Part shown: piece after piece, positions 12,710-23,537 of the stretch
Position numbering within the stretch: position 1 is the first letter of the stretch
Layout: each line of letters begins with the position of its first letter
Origin: Gelatoporia subvermispora B
Taxonomy: Eukaryota; Basidiomycota; Agaricomycetes; Polyporales; Gelatoporiaceae
Reading direction: 5' to 3'
Length of the DNA stretch: 64,000 nucleotides
NCBI GenBank assembly: GCA_000320605.2
Contig: KB445819.1
Span: 186,001 to 250,000, forward strand
Made by a program: the position numbers and the translations under genes
Notes under the pieces: model-generated
What the model was told of the DNA's origin: nothing
Databases searched by the model: none
What the model saw: the letters and a program-made list of their open reading frames with translations, nothing else

Positions 12710-12964
12710 TTACTTTGGCGCTGAACACGCTGATATTGGGATCTTCGGCGTGTGATGTGGGATCTTGATGACGGCTTGATGTGCATTATACACGATGGTG
12801 CCGCCAGCTGGCAGTGCATAACCGCCATAGTTTGAAGTGTAACCTGCACTGTGGTTTTCCCAAAAATACGCGAGATATGCCACAGAGATTGCAATCGTGG
12901 ACATAGCAGCAAATATCACAATTATATAGGCTGGTGAATATTCATCTCCTATCTCTGAAATCAT
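12710..12964 (-). CDS. Small hydrophobic protein or remnant with one membrane segment
   Basis: An 84-codon frame starts MISEIGDEYSPAY and contains a strongly hydrophobic stretch (IIVIFAAMSTIAISVAYLAY) followed by FWENHSAGY. It resembles the last helix of a transporter, but I cannot name the family. No upstream exon is evident. It may be the tail of a decayed membrane protein gene. Confidence 0.25.
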   Translation of the reverse strand: MISEIGDEYSPAYIIVIFAAMSTIAISVAYLAYFWENHSAGYTSNYGGYALPAGGTIVYNAHQAVIKIPHHTPKIPISACSAPK

Positions 12965-13223
12965 TTGCTAAGATTGTCAATTCCCAAGATGAGATGAGAT
13001 CCACGAGGACATCCGCACAGCACGCACAGCATCAAATCGACCGAATCCATGGGATCAGACTGCATGTCTGTCAACTATTAAACATGCCCAATTGAAACTC
13101 TAGGAGGAGGTCTATTACCCGGAACAATCCCGGTCCCTCACAGGTCTGTAGATATCATATCATTCGACCAATTTCGGAGTGCCAGCACCCACTGTGACTT
13201 CACTAGCCTCACTAGCCTACACG

Positions 13224-13620
13224 ATGAACCTCGGGAGCACCCTCGGAGCTGCATTTCTAGGCCAATTCTTGTCTGTCATGTGAGTCATAGAGCACTTAAG
13301 TGTTGAACATGGACTAACCATCTCAAGCAGACTTTTCGGAGTGACAAGCCTGCAGGCCTGGGCATTTTTCGGCAAAAGCAAAAATGACCCTTGGGTATTG
13401 AAGCTCTTGGTCAGTGCTTTATCGCAATCTGCCAGACATTAGGTTTTGACTCAGGTTCTCTCACTGTGGTAGTGCATCCGGTCGCTTAGAACTCGTTACC
13501 AAGCTTACTTCTATGTCAGGGGCTTAGACACCTTACATGTTGCCTTCCTAGCTTGGTCAGTTTGTTACTGTCTCATCACCAACTTTGACAATCCCATGGC
13601 TCTGTTGAAACCATATTGGT
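13224..13620 (+). pseudogene. 5' part of a DUF6534-type membrane protein gene
   Basis: Four exons keep frame and match the N-terminal half of the basidiomycete DUF6534 integral membrane family: 13224-13279 (MNLGSTLGAAFLGQFLSV), 13331-13409 (LFGVTSLQAWAFFG, then NDPWVLKLL), 13455-13468 and 13520-about 13620 (WGLDTLHVAFLAWSVYCYL, then ITNFDNPMALLKPYW). After that, every splice I tried reaches a stop within a few codons (for example a TGA soon after the acceptor near 13665). A possible downstream remnant (VFVHRLWK) is at about 13914. Known members continue for several more transmembrane segments, so this copy looks truncated. Confidence 0.65.
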
Positions 13621-14175
13621 GTGTATAACTTCCTGCATCAGCGCCCATATCACTGCATTAATAGCGGATGGTGATGTATACTCAAATCTAGGACCTTTGC
13701 TGTACGTGGATTCCGTTAAGTCAAATCATATACTGCTGATAAATTGGTGTTCCTGGGCTAAGTTATTATAATCCTAATGGTTTGTGCCATTGTCTCAACT
13801 TTTTCTGTCTATCTGAACTGCTACAAAAATCTGCAGAACACTATAACCATGACTGTGCGAGCGTACGGTGTATGTCATAATAATTAAGTCTATCTATTGA
13901 CTCTAGTTGCAGTGTGTTCGTCCACAGGCTCTGGAAATGTACGCATAGCCTCAGTTATTTAGTCACCAGTAGTCACTCATTTAGTGATACAGTAAGTGGC
14001 GGAGCATATCTTATACCGCTCATCATAGTAAGCCTCGTGTTATATTTGCCCATCCGGCCGCTGATGATGCAGATGATTTGGTGGGGCAGATGGGTAAAGC
14101 TGACGACATATCGCAACACGAGACTGGCAGTGGCAGCCAGTGTTGCAGCAACATATGGCCCTGTTCTATCTGGAG

Positions 14176-14827
14176 TAGGGTTCCGTAAGAAATTCCGCGG
14201 GGCGTAAGTAATTGTAAGTAATAGGGCACCCCGACCTATTTGTTACATGGTGTAACTAACGTAACTTACAATATGTCACATGACGGCAAAACATCACGTG
14301 CAGGCGTAAAAAACAGCGTAAGAAAGTGTAAGAAACAGAAAAAAACCAGTTGAAATTGTCTAGACATCAAATTCCCCACAGACGTTCCCATTTTCATCAA
14401 GACTGCCTACCTCTACTGACATGGCTGCAGCGTGTTTGTCCAACGGCTTCGTATTGACCTCGCTTTGGAGCTTGTCCAGAGGGACCTTTGTAGGCGCTAG
14501 CGTGCCTATAAGGAAGCGTTGAAGGCTACAGCCTCAGACTGCAGGTTCCGATATCGGCTCATGAATGGGAGGTGACTTGAGTGCGAGAAATGACGCTACA
14601 GACGAATATGAAGCTAATGGCAGAGGCACCCTTGGGCTTAACACTGGACTTCGCGATCCGCGCAACGCCCAAGCACCTGGAGGGTCTGTCTACCAGAACA
14701 TAATATTTTACATTTCCGACACCCCCTTTCAAGTTACAAGGGTCGGTGTAAGAAAGTGTAAGTTACCTGTTACTTACATGTAAGTTACATAGGTGTAAGA
14801 TACACACCCATTTCATACGGTACCCTA
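14176..14827. mobile_element. Non-autonomous hAT-type MITE, 652 bp
   Basis: Inverted termini TAGGGTTCCGTAAGAAAT (left) and TAGGGTACCGTATGAAAT (right, minus strand) bound the element. A perfect 8-bp direct repeat ATCTGGAG flanks it at 14168-14175 and 14828-14835. TIRs starting TAGGG with an 8-bp target duplication are hAT hallmarks. Both subterminal zones are packed with GTAAG/CTTAC and GTAAC words in both orientations, as expected of hAT transposase sites. I see no transposase. A 72-codon frame at 14565-14783 has no recognisable content. Confidence 0.88.
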
Positions 14828-15052
14828 ATCTGGAGGGATAGAGTAGGTCGATGCAGGAAAGCGTATGATGATGAGGCTGTTCAGCTGAGACGTGGGCCGT
14901 GGTGAGCTCATGGCAGGCACATGGCAACTGGCAAGCACGTTCTTACCTCTTGCCACCAGTTCGTCTGTTCGGGCAAGCTCATTGTAATGACCGCATTATG
15001 TGCTGAAATAAGGAAGATGCTCTACCAACGTATCGCATTTGTAGAGACTCAG

Positions 15053-15103
15053 ATTGGCGGATGTATTCTCAACGACTAACTCGTCCAAATGGATACATCC
15101 AAC
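15053..15103 (+). repeat. Left inverted terminus of the outer element
   Basis: Pairs with 18330-18380 on the opposite strand at about 82 percent identity over 51 bases. Sequence to its left may extend the repeat with gaps. Confidence 0.7.
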
Positions 15104-15452
15104 CCATGCAGCCGCACGGTTAGAGATGAATATATCCAAAAGAAGCGCCTGTAAATAGTCAAGGAAGCGCGCAAAATTATCAAATTAAAGTGGCACAGAT
15201 AGGAGTCAAACCAAGAGCAACCGCAGAAAAGGCTACATATGTACGACATCCATACCACTACACCACTAGAGCTTGTAAACTTTTGAAACATGTTGCACTA
15301 TATCCACGTTTCAAGGGTGCTACCTTCTGTACAATAAGATCATAGACAAAGCACTGCTCTCTACAGAGATCAAGCCCATGAGTCTAATCCCCATGTTAGA
15401 TGGTCGATATTTGTTACTCAGTAGTTAGCTATGCACTCATTCTAGGAGAGAC

Positions 15453-18095
15453 TAGTGTTGTGCCGGGCCCGGCTCAGCTCGAAAGCCCGGGCTTGGGCTC
15501 GGCTTAGGGCGGCCCAGGGCTCTCAAAATCGTGAGCCAGGCCCGGCTCGGCCGGGCTTTAGCCCGGGCTTTTGGCATGGAGTAGTAAGTAAGTAATATAA
15601 CATTTTTGCTATGCAAAAGCGTTGAACGAACGCTTACTGAATAAGAACAAATGTTGTAGGCATTAAAACATGACAAGGAGTCGCAAGAGAATGCCTCGAA
15701 AGGTCATCAGCAAAAGAGTCCTAGCTATGTATTGCCGAATAAGGTATGGAGCCGTCTGCTCGCGCGGGTTAGTTCTACAATAGAACACAAAGCCTTCCAT
15801 ACACCGGCCATATTGCCGGGTGATTGGAATCACTAGGCAGATATCTTATAGCTTACAGTCCTGTACACACTATACACCCTCGCGGCCAGTTGTATGCATA
15901 TCTCGCCAACTCATATATATTTTACTGCAATCACTCACGGGCCGCCACAAGCTACAGACCCGTACGAGAGCATCAAGAACTCGAAACCGTTCAATGGCAT
16001 GCCTCCCCTTCGCATTACAAGATACAACCACGCTTAAACACCTGTCCCTCAAGTACATGGCACCTATGTCATGCCGCGAGAACCTGATGAGATCTCCCTC
16101 AGCAAAATAGTGAGATGAATATGAATAAAAACGCACCGTCACTGGCTTCACTTAGTACGGGGCTGTTTGCTAACATGCACCGGCGGGAAAAGCGGCAAGT
16201 TGTCCAACGCTTTGATCTCGTCAGTCGCCCTCTGCGTAGTGGTGTACTCGTCCGTGAATAGCGTACATGACATCGAGTTGCTCAGCTTTCTTTCCGCAAG
16301 CCTCACAAGCCATAGACATAATAAATAAAAGGAGGGGGGGAATCAAAATAGCCGGGAAATACATGAAGAATTTCCTCCCTCGAGGACCTTAGGCGTTGCG
16401 TCATGGGCGACTCGTGTGTGTCATAGCATTTAAGCTCCACGCAAAATGGGCACACACATCACCTGGAGTCTAACAGCGGACGCTAGACTCTCTCTCTCTC
16501 CTCCCCCATTGCTCTCAATCTGCCCGTATCCCTCTCGCACTCTCACTTACTGATTACATGATGATTGGAGTAAATGCCTAGGCGACTAACTCACAGTGAT
16601 TGCGTGCCCCAGTAGCCACACAGGCACCTGCATCTCGCGGTCAGAGAAGGCCTCAAAATGCGGAGCTGCCAGAGCGCAGAGGTCCGAGCTGCCGGGTTTG
16701 CCGGCAGCAGCTAACCTGAAAGGAAAATCGGTGTAAGTACAGTATACCACCCACAGACATATCGTAGTGACAAGTACCTTGCCAGGAACAATACGTCGCT
16801 GGCGATGTACCAACAACCAGACGCCATGCAACACCAGCTCAGGCTGAATGACGCGACGATATGGTTGTTGCGTTACGGGCCTGAGCTGGATGACTTGGTC
16901 GCTAGCCGCCAGTGCACCAATGATAATGTGACGGGTACCGTGTCGCAGTGGTAAGTGGATATGGCACGCATATATGCACACTAGTGGTCGATATATGCGG
17001 TCCAAGACGCATATATATGCAACTAGAATACATGTAGTTGACACGCTGGTGGTAGGGGTTGACGAACTATCGTGCTCTCACAACTGTCATGTGGGCTTGA
17101 GATGACTGGACTAGGCGACTCTCTGGCTATGATCCGACACTCCCGGCTCTCTTGTTCTTGTGCTCTAGGCGGCGTGCTTCTGTCGACTGAACTGGCCTCA
17201 TTACAACACTCAGAAGTACTGCATATGCTCAAATGACTCTGGCAACTAATAACTCGATCAACTCTAACAGCTGGATGAGGCTCACGCTGACTCAGGGAGA
17301 ACACTTCGCGATGTTAAATTATACGATTAGTCCTAATACAGGGTGGGGATACACGAACTGTAATAGTGTATGGATTCAAATACTATTGATACCGAATGGA
17401 CTACAAAAGGTGTGGAGTGAGATGTATGGACGTCGCCTGGGTATGTAAAACGACAGGACAGGCATGGATACACCACAGGGGCAGGGAATACAAGCAGTCG
17501 TGGGTGGGTATTGTAAACGCTGGCATCGCTGCATACCCTACCGCCGTGTGCAGGAGGTGGGTGCGCACTGGAGATAGTCGCCGCGCGTATATGGGAGGGC
17601 ATTGCGAGTAGTGGCGGGCTGAGATTTGGTGGGCGGCCAAGCGACCTATGCTCGCGTATGGAGGTGTGTCACCCGGGATTATGGGGTTTGGAGTGAGGGT
17701 AGGGTTTGGAATACTATACAATACTATACATGGTGGGCGCCCATTTTGCTGATGGTACGCGGGGACGCAAGTACATCGTATCACGTGATCTCTGCACAAG
17801 TCCGATCTCACATATGTACTTCAGCGAGACCTCGGAGTTGATCCTGAAAGGTTTTTCACAACCTTAAGATGGCAAAATTTACATATAGGTATGTCTAAGA
17901 TCATCTATTTCTGCCTTGTACAATAACCATACAAGTATTAGAAGCCCAGGGCTTTTGGGCTCGGCTCGGGCTTTCGAAAGTTCAGGCCGGGCCCTGACAG
18001 CGGGCTTCAAGACGGCTTGGGCTCGGCTCGGCCCGGCTCCACGAGGGCCCGCCCGGCTCGGCTCGGGCTCGAAAGCCCGGCTCGGCACAACACTA
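15453..18095. mobile_element. Non-autonomous hAT element, 2643 bp
   Basis: The termini TAGTGTTGTGCCGGGCC (left) and TAGTGTTGTGCCGAGCC (right, minus strand) match the classic hAT end. Flanking 8-mers GGAGAGAC (15445-15452) and GGAGGGAC (18096-18103) fit a target duplication with one change. The first and last 130-150 bp are dense in GGGCTCGGCTCGG and CCCGGGCT words in inverted orientation. The interior holds no recognisable hAT transposase. A 152-codon minus frame at 16586-17044 could be captured host sequence, but I cannot name it. Confidence 0.87.
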
Positions 18096-18329
18096 GGAGG
18101 GACTTGTATGGGTGCTGCAATTACTCAAATCTCATTACAACAGTTCCTACAAGAAAACTACACTCTGTTGGCTTGCAATGCATTGCTTTTAACTTGTATT
18201 TAGTCTAAGAGATACAGTACATCTTTGTTCATGGTAATGTTGCTAGTTCAATTCTGATCGGAGGCAGTTTTTTACATTGCATCGCGAACTAAGGTGGATG
18301 TATCCACCCGTAACAGTAAGCGCCCGCCA

Positions 18330-18380
18330 GTTGGATGTATCCAATTGCACGATTTACTCGTGTAGGATATATCCGTCAAT
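18330..18380 (-). repeat. Right inverted terminus of the outer element
   Basis: Reverse complement of the left terminus at about 82 percent over 51 bases. It shares the GGATACATCC core. Confidence 0.7.
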
Positions 18381-18422
18381 TTGAAGTCACTCCGCATTTT
18401 TAAAACACACACGGAACATAAT

Positions 18423-20462
18423 CTAAAATTGACTGGGATCAGGGACATGCCCAGGTTTTCCTACTAGGGCACTGGGGTGATACTCAATTGCTCCATAAGA
18501 GGGCCTACCATCGAACGGCCCACACGCGACAGTATACGAAATCGTCATTGCCTTGAGCGATGTCAGATCATTCATCTTTGCTGCGGTGCCATCCTTCTTG
18601 AATGACTATCAGTAACTATGCAAGGTCCGATAGCATACAACTCACCTTGGTCCCTCTGAGACGGAAGGATAGGTCTTCCTTGAGGCATCCCAGAGTCGAT
18701 TGGAGGTCGAGGAAAATGGTACTTTGGTACTTGCCTCGTATGGCTTGTGTGAGATGGACATAACCTTCGATCTCGACGTTCGCGTTGCGCACGCAGTTGG
18801 CGCACCGCCTAGGCTCGCGTGCTGTGAACGCGCTGACGCGGCCGACGTACGTCTCGCCAAGGTACACCAGGATGGAGAAGCTCGCGCCGAGTTCTTGCTT
18901 CTTGAACTTGATGCGCACCGCCCACTCGTGGATGGAAGTTCCACTGAGTGACTTGGACGACGAAGCTGCAGAAACGGAGTCTTCTGGTGCGTACAAGGCG
19001 TTCACTTTGCGGAAGATGAGCCATTTAATCTCCTCGGGGTCATTGGACTCGATATCATTGAACTCCGGATACGTATATCTGAGAGCTTCCGTAGTGCGAA
19101 CAAATTTCGAGTCCCAGTAGGACGAGGGACCGTTCCAAAACGGCGCGAGATCTGTGCGTGCAAGCATGCTTCATGACACATCTATGAAGCGACATATTAT
19201 CATCATCGTAACTACCTGTCGTCATGTCCACTGTTCCATTCTTGGGGATCGTCCATGTCCCGTGAGGCTGGTCGCCCTGACTGACCCACACATCGGGATT
19301 CAATGCAGACCACAGCGCTAGCATGCGATCTAAATTTGCGTGGTGCAGGAAGAAGATGGGATCAAAGGCTAGTGCCGAACTAGATATGAGCGCGAATGCT
19401 GAGACGGACACGCTCAGTATACTCGCCAGATACAGTAGAATCAGCCATGTGACCCGTCGGCTTGGTGCCTCCAATGAGAACATGCATGTCATCGTGAATG
19501 GCTTCTAAGCTACCGGCAATGTCTCTGGAGTCAGGGTTAGCGGTGTGATTGCTCAACGAATCCCAGGTTTCCAGTGTCACAAGGCAGTAGTACATCTGGG
19601 TGCGAATTTGTTCGCAAGCTTCGGTGTATTCGCTGCAAGTAACAGGTTAACGACTCCGCGTATAGATGGATACCGGTGCGCACTCTTGGAAACTTCGCAT
19701 ATCGTTTTTCGGGTCAGAGTCGCCGATTTTGGGATGCCTGAGGCTTCGGCTCCACTTGTTGAACGGCCAGTCGAACGTTGAGATGGGATCGTCCGTATGG
19801 AACTCGTACCCGTACAACGGGTTCTCAACGAGCTCATTTCCATGTTTAGTCAGGATGCGGATGGTAGGTAAAGTGAGCACCTCCGGGAGTTTCTTATCTG
19901 CGTCGTACGATGCCCAGTCCCAATACGGAGAGCGCAAGTTCCGTCCTGCATCTTGCCACTCCGAAGCATCACTCCCAGTATAGGTCTCCGCTATCTTGTT
20001 TGCATGATCATAGAGCTCTTGCTACGGTAATCCTGAATCTCCCGGTAGAGTAGACTGTGAAGCTTGTATCGACGTACCTCGAACAATGCGACATAAGGCC
20101 GGTGCCACGTGGGGAACAAGACAGATCCGTGTGTACAGTAACCACCAAAATCGACATTAGGCGGCTTCGCACTACCTCCAGATTGGCCCCATTGTACGTA
20201 GGGCATCCCATGGATACCGGCAATTGAAGTGAAAGATAGACTGTTGGACGACTTCAGCTTCATCATAGCCTCTGGCAGTGCATATTAGCGCCTTCAGAAA
20301 GCTACATGACACACTTGAGGTCGGAAACAACTGACTGAGGGCTTGGATGTATAGAGAAAACTGCTTTCGGTCTTTCACGAGTTCACGAATCTCTAGACGG
20401 TTCTGCCAGCGGCCTTCAGGCCCAATCGGGCCATCGGAACCTGTGACAACTGGATGAGACAT
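18423..20462 (-). CDS. Tyrosinase (polyphenol oxidase, type-3 copper)
   Basis: Oxidises monophenols and o-diphenols to quinones in melanin formation. The start chosen is MSHPVVTG at 20462, which fits the usual short N-terminus of mushroom tyrosinases; an in-frame Met at 20510 is the alternative. The CuA region is readable ([13 protein letters not shown], then [18 protein letters not shown]), followed by [10 protein letters not shown]. Next come [12 protein letters not shown] and the CuB helix [15 protein letters not shown]. The C-terminal domain runs through [14 protein letters not shown] and [16 protein letters not shown] to the TAG at 18423-18425. The first intron begins GTCAGT after QAL, and others are near 20.05, 19.6, 19.2 and 18.6 kb. 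No secretion signal is evident, as is typical of the latent intracellular enzyme. All copper-binding blocks look intact. Confidence 0.92.
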
Positions 20463-21461
20463 TTCGGGATGTGGATACGGATCGTCTTCCAAGTTCCTTA
20501 TCAGTTCCACAGCAAACGGCGGAGAAGTGACTCGCTTGATTGCAAGAGGTGCTATATACTTCCCAATGTCTAGTGGCGCACGTGGTACATGTGACTACTA
20601 CACGGGGTCTGTGTGGGACATTCGTTTTGTGAGCATCTGTAGAAGCCGTACTCGGATGCATGCTCGCACCTCGAAAGGGAAATTGGGCGCTCATACGTAG
20701 TGGCTCGAGGCTGTCGATGACTTCCACAGAATTGGTTGATTCTGCATCTGTACCAGAGATATTTCCGACAGTGGCTTGAGCCCAGACCAGAATCATTGCC
20801 TAATATGACAGCGAGGGTGTACAGGTCAATCTCGGCGCCACTGGAAAAGATAGCCGGCTGTTCGCCTGACGAAGTGATCCATTCGATCCCACCAATGCTC
20901 GCTATCAACGGGATAGGTTGTCATCGACTACGAGGCGTAACGGAACGTCATCACTGAGAGGCCTGAATATTCGAGTCAGGTAACAGCTGCTCCAGGCCGT
21001 TGGAAGCGCTGTGCTAGGCTGCTCACAGTCCCAGACCAGAAGTATGACAGCCAGATGGAAGAGACGTCACAGCACTGATCCAACTGGAACGCTTGAGTAG
21101 GCAGAAAGCCTCAATGAAGCTGAGGTCCTCACAGTTCTCGTCGCTCGATGATGCGCGCTTGGGTTATGTTCGACTGCACTTTTCACGTGACCGCGTTTGA
21201 CGGCTCCCAAGAGCAGGTCGCCGCATTCTCCCACTGGCTCCCGATCTGCATTCCACGGTTCCCTCGTGCCGACTTCGTTCTATCCTCGATCTCATTGTCT
21301 CGGGGCCTGCATTCCACAATAGCCAATATCACACTACGCGAGCCCCTATTGCTCTCGAGATGGCGTCGACATTGCCGCCGTGGTTGCTAAAGCCGTCATG
21401 CGACGCCGAAGTGCTTGCGAGGATGAGATAAAGTCGCGGAGGGTGATGGGAGTAGGAGACA
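20463..21461. other. Spacer between the tyrosinase and F-box genes
   Basis: About 1 kb between the divergent tyrosinase (minus) and F-box (plus) genes. It must hold both promoters. I found no motif that I can support and no convincing coding frame. Confidence 0.4.
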
Positions 21462-23012
21462 ATGCAGTTTGCAAGCGGAAAGTCCCACCGCCATGGGTCT
21501 CATTCAGGACGTAAGGTCCTGGATGCTCTCAAGTTGCGTTGGTTGCCTAGGTGGGTGCACATCCTTCCTCTGACAGCCCACTTACCTAGCTATGTGACCT
21601 TCAGGATGAATCGCGATTCTCGCAATAATGCGCGACACGATATCTCTACTTGCCCGAATGGCTATAGCCCGGTCCAGCAAGGGTCCACTAGCTCACAATC
21701 TCAAAGACTGAGTCGTCCTTGTCCCCACCGACGTCCTATCACCCGACTCCCCGACGAGCTACTCGTTCACATATTCATCCTCGCTGCCCAGGACGATGTC
21801 ATGGCCCCTCTCACAGTGACTCATATATGCAGATATTGGCGATATCTGGCCCGTCAAACCGCGGCTCTCTGGCGGAGGGTCGCTCTAGACTCTCGCCTAA
21901 GGCTATGGAACTACTACTTCCATCTATCCAAGGCCTGTACGCTCGATATCGAGCTGCGTTTGCTTTCGCATACACCGAGTCGCACAAGGAGACGGGACGC
22001 AATGCTTGCAAATATGTCTACTGTCGAATTATCCATGCATCTTGCCACACGCCACATCCAGCGATGGCGCTCGCTCTCACTGCAATTATCGGCGAATGTG
22101 CCCTACCTATGGAATACTGCCCTCGTCGCGTGCTGTGTGCCAGACAAATCCGCCCATGCCCCCGCGCTGCGCGAGTTGCGCCTTGTCCACCCATTCAACG
22201 ACGACACCAAGGAGTTCATGCTCTTTGACGGTCATGCCCCGCATCTGAGCAGGGTCACGCTATGCGGGATCCGGCTCATTTGGCTGCCTTCGCTCTTTCA
22301 AGACCTAACCTATCTCGACTACACGCATCACGGGTTCACCAAGGGCCGCGAGGCAGCAGCAGAGCTGCTCTACATGCTCGAGGTTTCCTGTCGGCTGCGA
22401 GAACTGCGCCTCGTGTTCTCGATGACAGGCGGCCGGGCGTCCCTCGTATTTGACAACATTGCGTTCCCGAGCAGTCCGGTACAGCTTCCGTGTTTGACCT
22501 ATTTAAAGCTGTCCACAGACGCGTCCGACATCCCTTCTGCCTTCATCTACATATTGGAACACATATCATTACCTTCCCTGAATTCGCTCAGCCTCTGCAC
22601 TAAATGCGACAACGACCACGTGTCATTCTCGCGCCTTCGTCACGTACGCCGCGCGATCCCTCCCCTCCCGGCTCTTACGCGTGTCACTGCCGAGGGCCCC
22701 TGGGCGGACACAAGCTTCCTCTCTTCCCTCCTGCGCGAACTCATCGGTGTACACCGTCTTACCCTAGCCTCTCAGCGCTTAGACGAGGGTTCGTTGCGAA
22801 TTTTGGTGCAGGCGCTATATGCGCGAGCAATTGCGGGATCTCCCCTTAGGGTGTTGGATGTTGGACAATGTGGCACGTTTAGAGCGAGAGAGATTGTGGA
22901 TGCTGTCGAGAGATATCAGGAGGTATTGCGTCTTGAACTAATATTGCCGCGGGGTACTTGTCAGGCAGATGGTGCCGAACTAGCCGGCGGCTGCGTCACA
23001 TCCACGTATTAA
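21462..23012 (+). CDS. F-box domain protein with leucine-rich C-terminus
   Basis: Probable SCF ubiquitin-ligase substrate receptor. One uninterrupted frame of 516 codons. The F-box is at about residues 92-135 (ITRLPDELLVHIFILAAQDD, then THICRYWRYLARQTAALWRRV), the usual layout of Agaricomycete F-box-like proteins. The rest contains irregular Leu-rich segments (LRELRLVHPF, then LRELRLVFSM, then LPCLTYLKLST, then LPSLNSLSLCT) that fit degenerate LRRs. The Met at 21606 (MNRDSRNN) is a likely alternative start, because the 48 residues before it look non-conserved. Such genes form large, fast-changing families in mushrooms. Confidence 0.85.
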   Translation: MQFASGKSHRHGSHSGRKVLDALKLRWLPRWVHILPLTAHLPSYVTFRMNRDSRNNARHDISTCPNGYSPVQQGSTSSQSQRLSRPCPHRRPITRLPDELLVHIFILAAQDDVMAPLTVTHICRYWRYLARQTAALWRRVALDSRLRLWNYYFHLSKACTLDIELRLLSHTPSRTRRRDAMLANMSTVELSMHLATRHIQRWRSLSLQLSANVPYLWNTALVACCVPDKSAHAPALRELRLVHPFNDDTKEFMLFDGHAPHLSRVTLCGIRLIWLPSLFQDLTYLDYTHHGFTKGREAAAELLYMLEVSCRLRELRLVFSMTGGRASLVFDNIAFPSSPVQLPCLTYLKLSTDASDIPSAFIYILEHISLPSLNSLSLCTKCDNDHVSFSRLRHVRRAIPPLPALTRVTAEGPWADTSFLSSLLRELIGVHRLTLASQRLDEGSLRILVQALYARAIAGSPLRVLDVGQCGTFRAREIVDAVERYQEVLRLELILPRGTCQADGAELAGGCVTSTY

Positions 23013-23537
23013 TGCAGATGTCATGTATATCCTACGCAGCTATTGTTTGCGACATTGCTCGTAGGCACTGGATAGACATATTACGGTTCAATAGATGAAT
23101 GATGCAGTCCACGAGCATGGTGATAGCTTCAAGTTCAGGTCTACGGTGATCATTAGATCTTAGTTGGCGTGTTCCTGCGTCGAAGTATCGATTTCATCGA
23201 AGCCAAAGTGATGATTCCGATATTCGACACCACGCCACACCATATGATACAGCGAAAGGGTCTGAAGTCTATGTATCACTGATGCCATCAGGAGTGGAGC
23301 TGGTTTACATTAATTGTCGAAGGATAGTGATGTATCCACGCCCAACCACTGCATATAATTCTAGCATCAAGTAATACAAGATTCCAACCTAGTATCCTAT
23401 ACATAGAGGATTGCGACGCAGCACGCTACGCATTGGCATCCCCTCTCAAGGGTCCTAAGCAAAACAAGCAAATCTAGTGAAGACGTGATAAATATGGTAT
23501 AACGACGGAGGTCACTTTGTCAGAATCCTCGTCTCCC

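Larger units (their letters stand above)
15053..18380. mobile_element. Inverted-repeat element split by a nested hAT
   Basis: Sequences 15053-15103 and 18330-18380 are inverted repeats: 42 of 51 positions match by my count, ending in a shared TGGATACATCCAAC. The nested hAT (15453-18095) lies between them. Removing it with one target copy leaves an element of about 680 bp. Palindromic GGATRYATCC-type words recur near both ends (about 15060, 15090 and 15130 on the left; 18295, 18335 and 18365 on the right). I could not identify a target duplication or a superfamily. Confidence 0.65.

Noticed and set aside
12710..12964. Confident transporter call for the single hydrophobic segment
   Set aside because: One helix and FWENHS are not enough to name a family.
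15453..18095. Active hAT with its own transposase
   Set aside because: No frame inside shows hAT transposase motifs; all long frames are short and broken.
20462..20510. Tyrosinase start at the upstream Met (20510)
   Set aside because: Adds 16 residues before MSHPVVTG; mushroom tyrosinases usually begin at the equivalent of MSH, so 20462 was chosen. Not disproved.
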